Of a DNA stretch of 64,000 nt, positions 34,423-43,435 are shown piece after piece. The notes beneath the pieces are model-generated. The model was not told the origin of the DNA. It saw nothing but the letters and a program-made list of their open reading frames with translations, and searched no databases. Every line of letters starts with the position of its first letter. The stretch's first letter is position 1. Both the position numbers and the translations under genes were made by a program. The stretch lies in contig CAVWVF010000001.1 in assembly GCA_963758335.1 (NCBI GenBank), positions 744,001 through 808,000 of the forward strand. The letters run 5' to 3'. The stretch comes from Roseiarcus sp963758335 (GTDB lineage Bacteria; Pseudomonadota; Alphaproteobacteria; Rhizobiales; Beijerinckiaceae).

Positions 34423-35629
34423 CTAGTCGCCCGCCAGTGGAGCGGGGAGTAACAAGGTCGTCGTGAATCCCGGCGCGGGCGCGGTCATCCAACGACGCGC
34501 TCGCCCGCGACCGAACGACTGCGCCTTGCCGGCTGCAGCGAGCTCATCGAGCGCCCGCTGCACGGTGCGCTGGCTCGAGCCCAGCGCAAGCGCGAGCGCC
34601 GAGCTCGACCACGACTCGCCGTCGGCGAGCAAGGCGAGCGCCGCCGCATGCTCCTCTTCGACCGGCCGCGCCAGCACGACGACCTCGCGTGCGTGGCGTG
34701 GCTCGAGCGCAAAGCCTCGCTTGGTCGCGCTCACGCCGGCCAGCGTCCTGAGCGTCGTGCGAAGGCGCCCGACCTCGACACGCAACCGCGCCCGGTGCGA
34801 TTCGTCGGCATGCTTCGCCCGAAACGCCCGCGCGACGAGCGCGCCCCTCGGCGCGTCTTCGGGCCACGCTTCGGCGAGCGCGAACAACACCGGCCGCCTA
34901 GCGAGGGAGACCGCCGTGCGTGCGTCGCGCACGACATGACGGCACGCGTCCACGACGAGCGCCCTCGACGCCTGCAACGCCTCGACGTCCTGGAGCAGGA
35001 GTAGCCGCTCCTCGCCCCGCGCAATCAGGCGCGCCGCCGGCGCATTCAGCGCGAGAGATGCGCATTCGACCTCCACCGCCAGAGCGGGGATGCCGGCGTC
35101 GCGCGCGGCGCGCTCGGCCCGGGCGAGCGCCGCGCGCGCGGTCTTCGTCCGGAGGCGTCTTCGCGATCCCCGCAACGGTGAGCTCGTGAGCGGCCCTCGA
35201 CGCGGGCAGCAAGGGCGCAGGGTCGAGCTCGGCGAGCCACCGCTCGGCCGCGTCGAGGCGCCCGATCAGGAGGAGACGCCGGATCTCGAGATGGAGCGCA
35301 TGCGCGGCGTTCGCCTTATCGCCGTGCTCATCGAGCGTCGCCCGCGCCGCGTCGAGCGCCTTCTGAGGCCAGGCGATGTCGCGTGAGACGAGCGCGATCT
35401 CGGCCTCGGCGACGACGCACCGCGCGCGGGCCACGGCCTCTTTCGGACCGAAGGCGCGCGCCGCCCTTCGCAGGAGAGCCTTCGCTCGAACGAGATCGCC
35501 GAGCTGCGCCATCGCGATGCCTCGAAGCGCGAGCGCAGGGGCGTCGTCGCGCAGGGCGACCCGGTTCAGCGCGCCGAGAGGATCACCCGCCGCGAGCGCA
35601 CGCGCCGCGGCCGTGATCAGCGAGTCCAT
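34423..35629 (-). pseudogene. HTH-type transcriptional regulator, frameshifted
   Basis: The N-terminal frame (MDSLITAAARALAAGDPLGA, tetratricopeptide-like helices with AMAQLGDLVRAKALLRRAAR) runs to about 35155. A one-base shift at GCGGGGATCGCG then continues as ARAALARAERAARDAG in the next frame and ends with a wing-helix WSSSALALALGSSQRTVQRA. Total about 395 residues. It starts 82 bp from, and divergent to, the DUF899 gene, so it may regulate that gene. A sequencing indel is possible. Confidence 0.7.
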
Positions 35630-35711
35630 GAAAATCCCGCCACACTTGTCACTCCCACCCTATCGACGCCCGGTCCTATTTATTTGACGATCACCAACCA
35701 GGAGAAGACCG

Positions 35712-36497
35712 ATGACGACACACACGACCGGGACGCGTGAACAATGGCTGGCGGCGCGGCTCCCGCTGCTCGAGGCCGAGAAGGAGTTGACGCGCCGGGG
35801 CGACGAGCTGGCGAAGCGGCGGCAGGAACTGCCGTGGGTTCGCATCGACAAGGACTATCAATTCGAGACTGACGAAGGGAGCGCCTCGCTCACGGACCTC
35901 TTCCGGGGGCGCTCGCAGCTCCTCGTCTACCATTTCATGTTCGGGCCCGACTACACGGCGGGCTGTATGACCTGCTCGACGATCGCCGACGGCTTCAACG
36001 GCTTCGTCGTCCACCTGGCGAACCACGACGTCACGCTCTGCGCGGTGTCGCCGGCGCCGCTCGCCAAGCTCGACGCGTACAAGCGGCGGATGGGGTGGAC
36101 GTTCCTCTGGGCGTCCTCGCTCGGCAGCGACTTCAACGTCGCTGCGCGCCTGCCACGCCGGCTCGCGCCGGTAGTTGTATTCGATGCCCCCCTCGCGTTG
36201 CTGCTCTTCGGTGAACGAGACGTTGAAGTCGGCGAGGGGATCGCAACCCGCATGGAAGGGACGCCCGTCGCCGACAACGCGGCCGTGACCGGAACGGATG
36301 CGGCCACCTACACGCGCGAGAGGCCGAGCATGAGCGCCTTCGTGCGCGAGGACGGCGTCGTCTACCACACCTATTCGACTTACGCGCGCGGGCTGGATGG
36401 CCTCTGGGGCATGTACCAGTGGCTCGACCGCGCCCCCAAGGGACGCAACGAGACCGGCGTCTGGTGGCGCCGCCACGACGAGTACGGCAAGGCGTGA
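35712..36497 (+). CDS. DUF899 thioredoxin-like protein with internal inverted segment
   Basis: 261 residues. N-terminal REQWLAARLPLLEAEKELTR, LFRGRSQLLVYHFMFGPDY and GCMTCSTIADGFNGF (redox CxxC), then GMYQWLDRAPKGRNETGVWW at the C-terminus, all family-typical. Residues about 144-169 (AARLPRRLAPVVVFDAPLAL...) are foreign. The reverse complement of 36141-36218 encodes SFTEEQQREGGIEYNYRREP, the missing family motif. Perfect 12-bp inverted repeats GACTTCAACGTC (36129-36140) and GACGTTGAAGTC (36219-36230) bound it. The frame stays open in both orientations. Confidence 0.85.
   Translation: MTTHTTGTREQWLAARLPLLEAEKELTRRGDELAKRRQELPWVRIDKDYQFETDEGSASLTDLFRGRSQLLVYHFMFGPDYTAGCMTCSTIADGFNGFVVHLANHDVTLCAVSPAPLAKLDAYKRRMGWTFLWASSLGSDFNVAARLPRRLAPVVVFDAPLALLLFGERDVEVGEGIATRMEGTPVADNAAVTGTDAATYTRERPSMSAFVREDGVVYHTYSTYARGLDGLWGMYQWLDRAPKGRNETGVWWRRHDEYGKA
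36129..36230. repeat. 12-bp inverted repeats bounding a 78-bp inversion
   Basis: GACTTCAACGTC and GACGTTGAAGTC flank a 26-codon segment that is inverted relative to the protein family. The inversion keeps codon phase, so both orientations encode full-length proteins. Confidence 0.85.
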
Positions 36498-36565
36498 GGC
36501 TTTGATGTCTCCCCGGCTCAGCGGGAACGAGGACGATGCCGCAGGCCAGTCGGAGATCCGCCACG

Positions 36566-36838
36566 ATGATCGCCGCCCAGCATGAAACTGCCGGCGCCGC
36601 AAGCGGCGACGCGGCCGCCCTCGGCGCAGCCGACTGGCTCAGCCTAGCGGCCGCGCCCACCTTCGCCATCATGGCGCTGCTTACGGGCATTCTTGGCGGC
36701 GGCCCGCCGGATATGCCGTGCTCGGCCGCGTCACCGCTCGCGGGAATGGTCCCGATGTACCTGCTGATGAGCGCCTTCCATTCGGCGCCCTGGCTGAAGT
36801 TCGTCTCCAGCCGGCGAAGCGGTGCCCGCCGATCCTGA
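36566..36838 (+). CDS. small predicted membrane protein
   Basis: 90 residues from ATG at 36566 (MIAAQHETAGAASGDAAALG). Two hydrophobic stretches: LSLAAAPTFAIMALLTGILG and GMVPMYLLMSAFHSAPWLKF, followed by a basic RRSGARRS end, consistent with two inner-membrane helices. No family assigned. It follows the DUF899 gene on the same strand by about 70 bp. Confidence 0.6.
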   Translation: MIAAQHETAGAASGDAAALGAADWLSLAAAPTFAIMALLTGILGGGPPDMPCSAASPLAGMVPMYLLMSAFHSAPWLKFVSSRRSGARRS

Positions 36839-36923
36839 TCCGGCGTTCGCCGGATCGGGCGGCGCCTGCCCGCGGGCACTCTTCAGGGGCTGACGAGCAA
36901 CGGCGCCTTGCGTTCGCTGTGTC

Positions 36924-37439
36924 TCACGTCATTCTGATCGGGATTGCGCCGAGGAAGTCGCGCTTGCCGATGTCGACACCGCAGTGACGGAGAATGTCGT
37001 AGGCGGTGGTGACGTGAAAGTAGAAGTTCGGCAGCGCGAAGTGGTTGAGATAGTTGGCGCCTTTCATGTGGCACCTGTTGGGGCCGAGCGGGAAAGTGAT
37101 CTCGCGGTCGGCGGACTCGTCGATCGCCTTGGCGTCGAGCGTCTTCACAAAGGCGACCGTCTTGGCGATGCGCGCCTTGAGCTCGGCGATCGTCTTCTCA
37201 TTGTCCTAGTGCCTGGGCGGGTCGACGCCGGCGAGCCGTGCGCTGCCGTTCTTCGCCTGGTCGCAGGCGCTCTGCACCTGCCGCGTGAATGCGAACATAT
37301 TGGGGAAGAGGCGCGCGCTGAGCAGCACCGTGGGATCGATCGACTTCGCTGCGGCATATGTCTCGGCCTCGTCGAGAATCGCGGAGAGCGCGTTGAGGCC
37401 GATCTCGAATACCGGAATCGATGCAGTGGACATCGACAT
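36924..37439 (-). pseudogene. DUF1993 family protein with single in-frame TAG
   Basis: About 170 residues: MSMSTASIPVFEIGLNALSA, PTVLLSARLFPNMFAFTRQV and GVDPPRH, then TAG at 37206-37208, then DNEKTIAELKARIAKTVAFV and NYLNHFALPNFYFHVTTAYD in the same frame. The family has an acidic residue before DNEKT, so GAG-to-TAG is likely. Metal-binding His residues of the DinB-like fold (FHVTTAYDILRHCG) are kept. No other lesion is present. Confidence 0.85.
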
Positions 37440-37472
37440 GGCGGGATCCTCTGTTCGTCGATGAATCAAAGG

Positions 37473-38334
37473 TCAAACGGTGCGGTAAGTTGATACTTTC
37501 GACCCCGCCGGGCGATCCGGGAGCGCCGCCAGGAAGCGCAACAGCTCCGGCACCTGGAGGTAGTGTCCGGCGTCCTCGAGACGCGTGACCTCGGCTTTCG
37601 GAAACGTGTGCAGCCACGCCCGGTCGAGCATTTCGGGTGTGAACGCGATGTCGCGCATCGCCCAGATGACGCGCACCGGCCGGTCGCGGAAATAGCGCTC
37701 CAGCCCGCTCTCGATCTGGGCGCCCATCTCGGCGACCGCCCCCTGCGGGCCGGCCGGAATCTCGCTCGCGATGGACAACGCCGGCGCGGAAGAGGAACAC
37801 CCGGTGGAAGAGCGCCAGACCCTTGACCATCACCTCGCCGACCCCTGGCGTGCGAAACAGCCGGAGCGGGAGCGGCAGATGGACCTTGTCGCGCGGGCGA
37901 TGCGCGAACGTATTGGGGATGAATAGACCGGCGACCCGCTCGGGATGCGCGACTGCCCACGCGAGCCCGATCGGCCCGCCCCAGTCCTGCGGCACGACGA
38001 CGGCGCCGGACAGGTTCAGCGACTCGAGCAGCGCGTCGAATCGGCGCGCGTGCTCCGGCACGCGATAGACGTCGGGGCGCGAGGGCTTGTCCGAGCGGCC
38101 AAAGCCCAGATGATCGGGCACGATCACACGGTGGCCGGCAGCCTTCAGCGGTCCGAGGAAGTTGCGATAGAGAAAGCCCCAGGTCGGATTGCCGTGGACG
38201 AGCACCACCGGGCGTCCGTCGCGCGGGCCTTCGTCGATGTAGTGCAGGTGCCCTTCCGGAGAGTCGAACCAGCGCGGCTCGTATGGCCACAGGCCGTTGA
38301 ACGTCCAGTCCTTGGAGATCCGGTCCATCTTCAT
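37473..38334 (-). pseudogene. alpha/beta hydrolase (haloalkane dehalogenase-like), cap deleted
   Basis: N-terminal two thirds intact: RPVVLVHGNPTWGFLYRNFL, VIVPDHLGFGRSDKPSRPDV and nucleophile elbow VVPQDWGGPIGLAWA, where Asp sits at the nucleophile position as in dehalogenases. After FHRVFLFRAG the frame changes near 37780 and part of the cap domain (perhaps 40-60 residues) is missing. The end, IWAMRDIAFTPEMLDRAW to EDAGHYLQVPELL with the catalytic His, is in the new frame. Not functional. Confidence 0.8.
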
Positions 38335-38353
38335 CCCCTCTCTCGGCGTGGGG

Positions 38354-38626
38354 CTATTCCGGGATGTAGACTCCGGAAATCAATCGCCCATCCGCGGCCG
38401 CCTCGGCGAAACTGATCCGTTTGTTCTCGACTTTGCTTGCATATGCACTTATGTTGCAATCGCGACTGGGTAATGACCGAGGCGCCTGCGGGCAGGGGCC
38501 GCGACAGCGCCGCCTTGAGGAAGTGAAACGCGATTTTGACGTCCGTCTCCCAGTTGATGGCGAACTCCTGCCGACCCCTCGGCTACCGCCGATCACGACC
38601 ATGGTCTTGCCTGTCAGTGGAAGCAT
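38354..38626 (-). pseudogene. SDR oxidoreductase remnant
   Basis: MLPLTGKTMVVIGGSRGVGR is the nucleotide-binding start of a short-chain dehydrogenase. About 90 codons are then missing and INWETDVKIAFHFLKAALSR with PLPAGASVI follows in another frame, matching the central helix and strand. The catalytic Ser-Tyr-Lys region is absent. Confidence 0.7.
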
Positions 38627-38785
38627 CATCTCCTCCTGGCGCCTGGCCGGCCACATATGCCGGCCTCACGTTTAAGACCGGCGCGGCGGCTGAAACTCAT
38701 CGGCGCCCGGCGGATTTTTCTTGCCAGCCTCGGATTTCGCCGGCGCTTGCCGCCCGCCGGGACAAACGCCTATAGGCTCTCCGCC

Positions 38786-39736
38786 ATGTCGGCTGATTTG
38801 TCCCCGCCCGTCTTCTCCCAGCGCCACCTGCTCGGCATCGAGCATCTCACGCGTCCGGAGATCGAGGCGCTGCTCGACCTTTCCGACGAAGCGGTCGCCA
38901 TCTCCCGCCAGGTCGAGAAGAAGCGCGCGACCTTGCGCGGGCGCACGCAGATCAATCTTTTTTTCGAGGCCTCGACCCGAACCCAGTCGTCGTTCGAGCT
39001 CGCGGGAAAAAAACTCGGCGCGGACGTGATGAACATGGCGGTCGGCGCCTCGAGCCTCAAGAAGGGCGAGACCCTGATCGACACGGCGATGACCCTTAAC
39101 GCGATGCGGCCCGACATTCTGGTCGTGCGCCACCATGCGGCCGGCGCGGTGTCGCTGCTCGCGCGGAAAGTCGACTGCTCGGTGATCAACGCCGGCGACG
39201 GGGCGCATGAGCATCCGACCCAGGCGCTGCTCGACGCCCTGACCATCCGCCGCAATCTCGGCCGGATCGAGGGCCTCATGGTCGCCATCTGCGGCGACAT
39301 CTTGCATTCGCGCGTCGCGCGCTCGAATATCCTCCTGCTCGGCAAGCTCGGCGCTTACGTGCGCGTCGTCGGCCCGTCGACGCTCCTGCCGGCCGGCGTC
39401 GAGCTCATGGGTGTGGAGGTCGCCCACGACATGCGCGCCGGGCTGAAAGACGCCGACATCGTGATGATGCTGCGCCTGCAGCGCGAGCGGATGAGCGGCG
39501 CCTTCGTGCCCTCGACCAAGGAATATTTCCGCTATTTCGGCCTCGACCAGGAAAAGCTGGCCTTCGCCAAGCCAGGCGCGCTCGTCATGCATCCCGGGCC
39601 GATGAACCGGGGCGTCGAAATCGACACGCTGATTGCTGACGGGGCGCAATCGCTGATCCGCGAACAGGTCGAGATGGGCGTCGCGGTCCGGATGGCGGTG
39701 CTAGAAGCACTCGCGCGCAACCTGCCGAACGGGTGA
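38786..39736 (+). CDS. pyrB: aspartate carbamoyltransferase catalytic subunit
   Basis: 316 residues, second step of pyrimidine synthesis. ATG at 38786 gives the family N-terminus MSADLSPPVFSQRHLLGIEH. Carbamoyl phosphate site INLFFEASTRTQSSFELAGK, DILVVRHHAAGA, NAGDGAHEHPTQALLDALTI and VMHPGPMNRGVEID are all present. Complete. The last 19 codons and the adjoining 3' flank recur twice downstream (39880 and 41335). pyrC, its usual neighbour, is not found in the next 10 kb. Confidence 0.96.
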   Translation: MSADLSPPVFSQRHLLGIEHLTRPEIEALLDLSDEAVAISRQVEKKRATLRGRTQINLFFEASTRTQSSFELAGKKLGADVMNMAVGASSLKKGETLIDTAMTLNAMRPDILVVRHHAAGAVSLLARKVDCSVINAGDGAHEHPTQALLDALTIRRNLGRIEGLMVAICGDILHSRVARSNILLLGKLGAYVRVVGPSTLLPAGVELMGVEVAHDMRAGLKDADIVMMLRLQRERMSGAFVPSTKEYFRYFGLDQEKLAFAKPGALVMHPGPMNRGVEIDTLIADGAQSLIREQVEMGVAVRMAVLEALARNLPNG

Positions 39737-39777
39737 GCGCGCTGGACTCGGCGGCGGGTTCTCCGGCCCATGGCGCG
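39678..39777 (+). repeat. pyrB 3'-end repeat, copy 1 (in the gene)
   Basis: GCGTCGCGGTCCGGATGGCG to TGCCGAACGGGTGAGCGCGC and on to CTCCGGCCCATGG; encodes VAVRMAVLEALARNLPNG plus 3' flank. Reference for copies 2 and 3. Confidence 0.85.
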
Positions 39778-39873
39778 CCGTCATTGCGAGCCGAAGGCGA
39801 AGCAATCCATGTTCGCGTCCGGCCAGGTTCGCACAGAGGTCCACTCTGGCGGCGTGGATTGCTCGCAATGACA
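39778..39873. repeat. palindromic GCAATCC repeat after pyrB
   Basis: CGTCATTGCGAGCCGAAGGC with GAAGCAATCCATG at one end and GTGGATTGCTCGCAATGAC at the other. Same family as 18975-19092. Lies between pyrB tail copies 1 and 2. Confidence 0.75.
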
Positions 39874-39879
39874 AAAGAG

Positions 39880-39974
39880 GCGTCGCGGTCAGGATGGCTG
39901 TGCTCGAGGCGCTCGCGCGCACCCTGCCGGACGCCTGAGCGCTGTGCTCGGCGACGGCTTCTCCGCCCCAGTCC
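39880..39974 (+). repeat. pyrB 3'-end repeat, copy 2
   Basis: GCGTCGCGGTCAGGATGGCT to TGCCGGACGCCTGAGCGCTG; would encode VAVRMAVLEALARTLPDA then stop, with the same downstream GCTTCTCCG flank as pyrB. No start codon belongs to it. Confidence 0.85.
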
Positions 39975-39977
39975 ACG

Positions 39978-40075
39978 CCGTCATTGAGAGCCGAAGGCGA
40001 AGCAATCCATGTTGCGCGTCCGGCCAGGCTCGCACAGAGGTCCACTCTGGCGGCATGGATTGCTTCGCTTCGCTA
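39978..40075. repeat. second palindromic GCAATCC repeat
   Basis: CGTCATTGAGAGCCGAAGGC...GCAATCCATG to CATGGATTGCTTCGC. The right end is less regular than in other copies. Followed by about 100 bp with no gene up to the IS1595 element. Confidence 0.65.
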
Positions 40076-40175
40076 GAGAGAAAATAGAATTCGCCTGGGC
40101 CGAGGGATCCAAGGAATCCGCGATTTTCATCCAGGGCGGGTCGGCCGCGCGCGGCCGGTGGTGAACTAAAAAGAT

Positions 40176-41217
40176 GGCTCAATTCGCGTTAGGTTGACAT
40201 GGCCATTTGAGCTCCTCCGCCGATGGCGGCATTGAGGCATGTTCGGGGCGTGGGATTGTGCTTGAGGCCGGCGAGGTGGAACCACCTGAGGTAGCTGTCG
40301 AGGTATTTTGTGGCGATGCCGCGATGGGGGCGCAGGAAGGTTTTGAGGCTCTCGTGGCGACTGTTGACGGTCTGGATGTGTAATTCGCCGCGGACACGTT
40401 CGCCGTTCGACTGGTTGAGCGCTTCATGGCTGACGCCGAGGGCGGCGGCGCAAGGCGGGTAGACGTTATTGCCGTCGGTGACGAGCAAGGCGTCCTTACC
40501 CAGAACGGGCGCCAGCACCGGCTTGATGGTCTGGACGGTCACGGCCGAGAGGACGGCGCTGATGGTGGCGCCGCTCCGGTCGGCGGCCACTAGGATCGGC
40601 GTCTGTTCGTCCGAAAGGCCGCGCTTGGCTGCCTTTCCGCCCCGCCTGCGAGCCTTGCGCCCGAGGCGACGCTCGCCCTTACGGCTTGATAATATGTAGG
40701 TTTCATCGACTTCGACGATGCCGCTCAACAGGCGCGTGGGGTTCTTGGCGGCGCGCAGGAAGCGATGTCGCCAGCGGAACGCCGTGCTCACAGCCACCCC
40801 GCACCGCTCGGCCGAGGCGGCCACCGTCTCGCCCTCGCTCAACGACTGACCAAAATCAAGCCAGCGTTCCTTCTTGCGCAATTGGGCCAGCGGCGTTCCG
40901 GTCAGCGCGTTGAAGCTTCTGCGGCAATCCTTGCAGCGGAAACGGCGCAGGCCGTCGGCTTGGCCCCCGCCCACCGACGCCCCGCTGCAGTGCGGACAGC
41001 GACGCGCCTCGCCCAAGCGCTCCTCGATCGCCGCCGCCACCGCCGCTCTGGGCTGCCGGCCGGCCAGCACCGCCTCGAGCTCTTGGCGCTGCTTCGCCGT
41101 CAGACCGTCGATCTCCGCCAGCCACGCTCGAAACATCCCCTGATCCATCGCAAACCCCTGTCAATCCATAATAAATCGTAGCACAAACAGGCGTGTCAAT
41201 CAAACGCTAATTGAGCC
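40176..41217 (-). mobile_element. IS1595-family insertion sequence with TSD
   Basis: 1,042-bp element with terminal inverted repeats GGCTCAATTCGCGTTAGGTT (left) and, minus strand from 41217, GGCTCAATTAGCGTTTGATT. Flanking octamers AAAAAGAT and AAAAAGAA agree at seven of eight positions and are the likely target duplication. It separates pyrB tail copies 2 and 3. Confidence 0.85.
40189..41148 (-). CDS. IS1595 family transposase
   Basis: 319 residues of the ISXO2-like group. Zinc ribbon CPHCSGASVGGGQ ... FRCKDCRRSFNALTGTPLA near residues 50-90, HTH SAERCGVAVSTAFRWRHRFL, then the DDE-like core with GIVEVDETYILSSRKG (first D), ALLVTDGNNVY (second D) and ELHIQTVNSRHESLKTFLRP, RGIATKYLDSYLRWFHL (acidic/Asn third site). 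Intact from ATG at 41148. Confidence 0.93.
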   Translation of the reverse strand: MDQGMFRAWLAEIDGLTAKQRQELEAVLAGRQPRAAVAAAIEERLGEARRCPHCSGASVGGGQADGLRRFRCKDCRRSFNALTGTPLAQLRKKERWLDFGQSLSEGETVAASAERCGVAVSTAFRWRHRFLRAAKNPTRLLSGIVEVDETYILSSRKGERRLGRKARRRGGKAAKRGLSDEQTPILVAADRSGATISAVLSAVTVQTIKPVLAPVLGKDALLVTDGNNVYPPCAAALGVSHEALNQSNGERVRGELHIQTVNSRHESLKTFLRPHRGIATKYLDSYLRWFHLAGLKHNPTPRTCLNAAIGGGAQMAMST

Positions 41218-41334
41218 AAAAAGAAACAATGGCGTACCTGTTTGGTCTCATTGAGATTCCCGGTTCGTGTTCTTATTCCACCGTTTCATTCACGGGGATC
41301 TCCCAAAGGGTCCCAACTCGCAATGACGAAAGAG

Positions 41335-41430
41335 GCGTCGTGGTCGGGATGGCTGTGCTTGAGGCGCTCGCCCGCACCCTGCGGAACCCCTGAGCACTGC
41401 GCTCGCCGGCGGCTTCTCCGCCCGATGCCG
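41335..41430 (+). repeat. pyrB 3'-end repeat, copy 3
   Basis: GCGTCGTGGTCGGGATGGCT to TGCGGAACCCCTGAGCACTG, encoding VVVGMAVLEALARTLRNP then stop, preceded by CTCGCAATGACGAAAGAG exactly as copy 2. The most diverged copy. Confidence 0.8.
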
Positions 41431-41449
41431 TGGAGACGATCGCCCGCCC

Positions 41450-41944
41450 TCAATAGGATTGCGGAACCGCAGGCGACCGCCACGGCGCACGCCAGAGCGG
41501 CACGCCTCTGCCCCGCCTTCGGCGCGCGGTCAGCACGAGCGCGCCGAGCGTCGCCATCGCGGCGGTCCAGATTTGCGAAGTGGGCGCAGCCGTCGCGTTG
41601 TCCGTCGAGCCGCCGAGGCCGTTCAGGCTGTCGTCGAAGCCGACGGGTCCGGCGCCGAAACTCTGCTGCGTGAGAATGTCGGATGGCTCCGCGCCGAACG
41701 CGGCGAGATCCGTTCCCCCGAGGCAGAAAGGACAGGGGTTTGTCTCCGCGAGGACACCCCGAGCAAGCGGGTCCGTCGTCGCTGCGCCGGCGCCGGAGCG
41801 ACTGGCGAGGGTGACCGCCTTGATCGTCGCGGGCGGCGCCGATCTCCCGACGAGCGCGGCGGGGCTGGGCCAGCCGACATAGGCTGCGCCGATCGCGGCC
41901 GCCGCCGCGATCGTCAAGGCGGATCCTCGACGCAAGCTTTTCAT
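41450..41944 (-). CDS. exported protein with C-terminal membrane-anchor/sorting-like tail
   Basis: 164 residues from ATG at 41944. A signal peptide (MKSLRRGSALTIAAAAAIGA) precedes a Ser/Gly/Ala-rich body with a NPCPFCLGG cysteine pair. The C-terminus has a hydrophobic helix SQIWTAAMATLGALVLTARR followed by an Arg cluster, then a Pro/Arg extension. Helix plus Arg cluster resembles PEP-CTERM-type sorting signals, but the PEP motif is missing. Function unknown. Confidence 0.55.
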   Translation of the reverse strand: MKSLRRGSALTIAAAAAIGAAYVGWPSPAALVGRSAPPATIKAVTLASRSGAGAATTDPLARGVLAETNPCPFCLGGTDLAAFGAEPSDILTQQSFGAGPVGFDDSLNGLGGSTDNATAAPTSQIWTAAMATLGALVLTARRRRGRGVPLWRAPWRSPAVPQSY

Positions 41945-42318
41945 CCCCGCCCTCCGATTGAAGCGCGCGCGGCGCCGCGTCGCAGGAAGAGCGTAGGAGC
42001 GCGTGGTTTTCGACCTTATGAAGCGCGCGACGACAACTCTACGGAAGCCGCAGTGCAAATGTGATTAAGCCTAACGGGGCGGAAACAACGGTGCCGCGCC
42101 CGGTGGCGGCGCAGCGGCAGGCGGAGCGCGGGAAGCCTTCAGAGCAGGCAGCTTTCCGGGCGCCTCCGTCACCGTCATGGCCGGGCTTGTCCGGCCATCC
42201 ACGCGCTCGTGCTGCAAGAATTGCGTCTCGCAGTCCGTCTGTCGTCGCAACCGGTTGAAAAGACAGACCTTTCGTCGGTCGATGGAGGAACGTCGTGAGG
42301 CTGGAACCGCGTGGATGG

Positions 42319-42451
42319 CTAGCAGTCTGTCGGACTCGAAGTCCGCTTGACCGATAACATATTGATATCATTGGGTTTTATTTTTCTCGCTAGGAACACG
42401 AACTCTAATGAAATCAACGACTTAACGTTTAAGTCCGACAGGCTGCTAGAG
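42319..42451. repeat. AT-rich MITE-like element
   Basis: About 133 bp bounded by AGCAGTCTGTCGGACT and AGTCCGACAGGCTGCT, imperfect terminal inverted repeats of 16 bp. The core is strikingly AT-rich (ATAACATATTGATATCATTG) and has no ORF. The ends resemble IS tips of the AGCCTGTCGGACT type. No target duplication is assigned. Confidence 0.65.
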
Positions 42452-42793
42452 CCAGCCAGGGCAAGCTCGGCCATGAAGGGAGACCGCCGAATTGCCCGCT
42501 TCCGTCGCAGCCGCTCAGCCCACCGAGCTTCGCCACTCGTCGATCGTAGCGCTGCGCTCAGCGTGCGCGGCCAGCGAGACGGGAAAAGCGATCGGTGACC
42601 TGTCGAACTGATATCCCCGATTGCGCCGCCGATCCAAGCCTCGGCCCTTGTTCCGATCTGAGCCGCCACCCGTCTTTCATTTTCGGGATCGACCATGCGG
42701 TTGTCGCCGGAAACCAGATCCCAGGATGGCTTGCTCTTCCAGGCTGCGACGGTGACCTTCTCGCCAAGGACGCTTCCGATCCGGGACGAACGT
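42452..42793. other. 342-bp stretch without a recognised gene
   Basis: Several short open frames exist on both strands but none shows a known motif or a good ribosome binding site. Likewise 42062-42318 contains nothing I can name. Confidence 0.4.
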
Positions 42794-43435
42794 TCATTGT
42801 ACGGCGGCTTGGGGCGCGCCGAGGCGCTCGCTTTCCGCCGCGAGCGCGCCGACGGCGCGAAGGTCCTTCACAAAACGCGCGTGTGCGGCATGCTTGTCCG
42901 CCTCGTCCGGCACGCGGAGAAGCGAGGAAGGGTGCACAGTCACCAACACGCGAAGCCCATTGGCAAGGGTGAGTGTGGCGCCGCGATTCCTGCCGATCGG
43001 CACCGGGCGCCCCGCGAGGCTCTGGGCGGCGTTCGCGCCCAAGGCCACGACGAGGCGCGGCTTCAGGACATCGATCTCACTGAACAGCCACCGCTTGCAG
43101 ACGTTGATCTCGCCCGCATTCGGCTTCTTGTGCAGGCGGAGCTTGCCGTGCGGCACGAACTTGAAGTGCTTGACTGCATTGGTGACATAGGCGCGCTTGC
43201 GATCGAGGCCCGCCTCTTCGAGCGCCTTGTCGAGCATGAGCCCGGCGGGCCCCACGAACGGATGACCGGCGCGATCTCCCCGGTCGCCCGGCTGCTCGCC
43301 AACAAAGAGAATGTCCGCCTCCGCAGGCCCCTCGCCGAACACCGTCTGGGTCGCGTTCTGGCAAAGAGGGCAGGCGCGGCAACCCGCAGTCTTGCGGCGC
43401 AGCGCCTCGATCTGAGCCGACTTGTCGCCCGTCAT
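42794..43435 (-). CDS. UdgX-type uracil-DNA glycosylase family protein
   Basis: 213 residues from ATG at 43435. Iron-sulfur cysteines CRACPLC near the N-terminus, motif A FVGEQPGDRGDRAGHPFVGP, KHFKFVPHGKLRLHKKPNAG and motif B VTVHPSSLLR. UdgX proteins bind uracil in DNA covalently through a His in a KRRIHQTP-like loop; here the loop reads KLRLHKKP, with the His retained. It acts in DNA repair. The longer upstream frame is ignored as it overlaps the PfpI gene. Confidence 0.88.
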   Translation of the reverse strand: MTGDKSAQIEALRRKTAGCRACPLCQNATQTVFGEGPAEADILFVGEQPGDRGDRAGHPFVGPAGLMLDKALEEAGLDRKRAYVTNAVKHFKFVPHGKLRLHKKPNAGEINVCKRWLFSEIDVLKPRLVVALGANAAQSLAGRPVPIGRNRGATLTLANGLRVLVTVHPSSLLRVPDEADKHAAHARFVKDLRAVGALAAESERLGAPQAAVQ

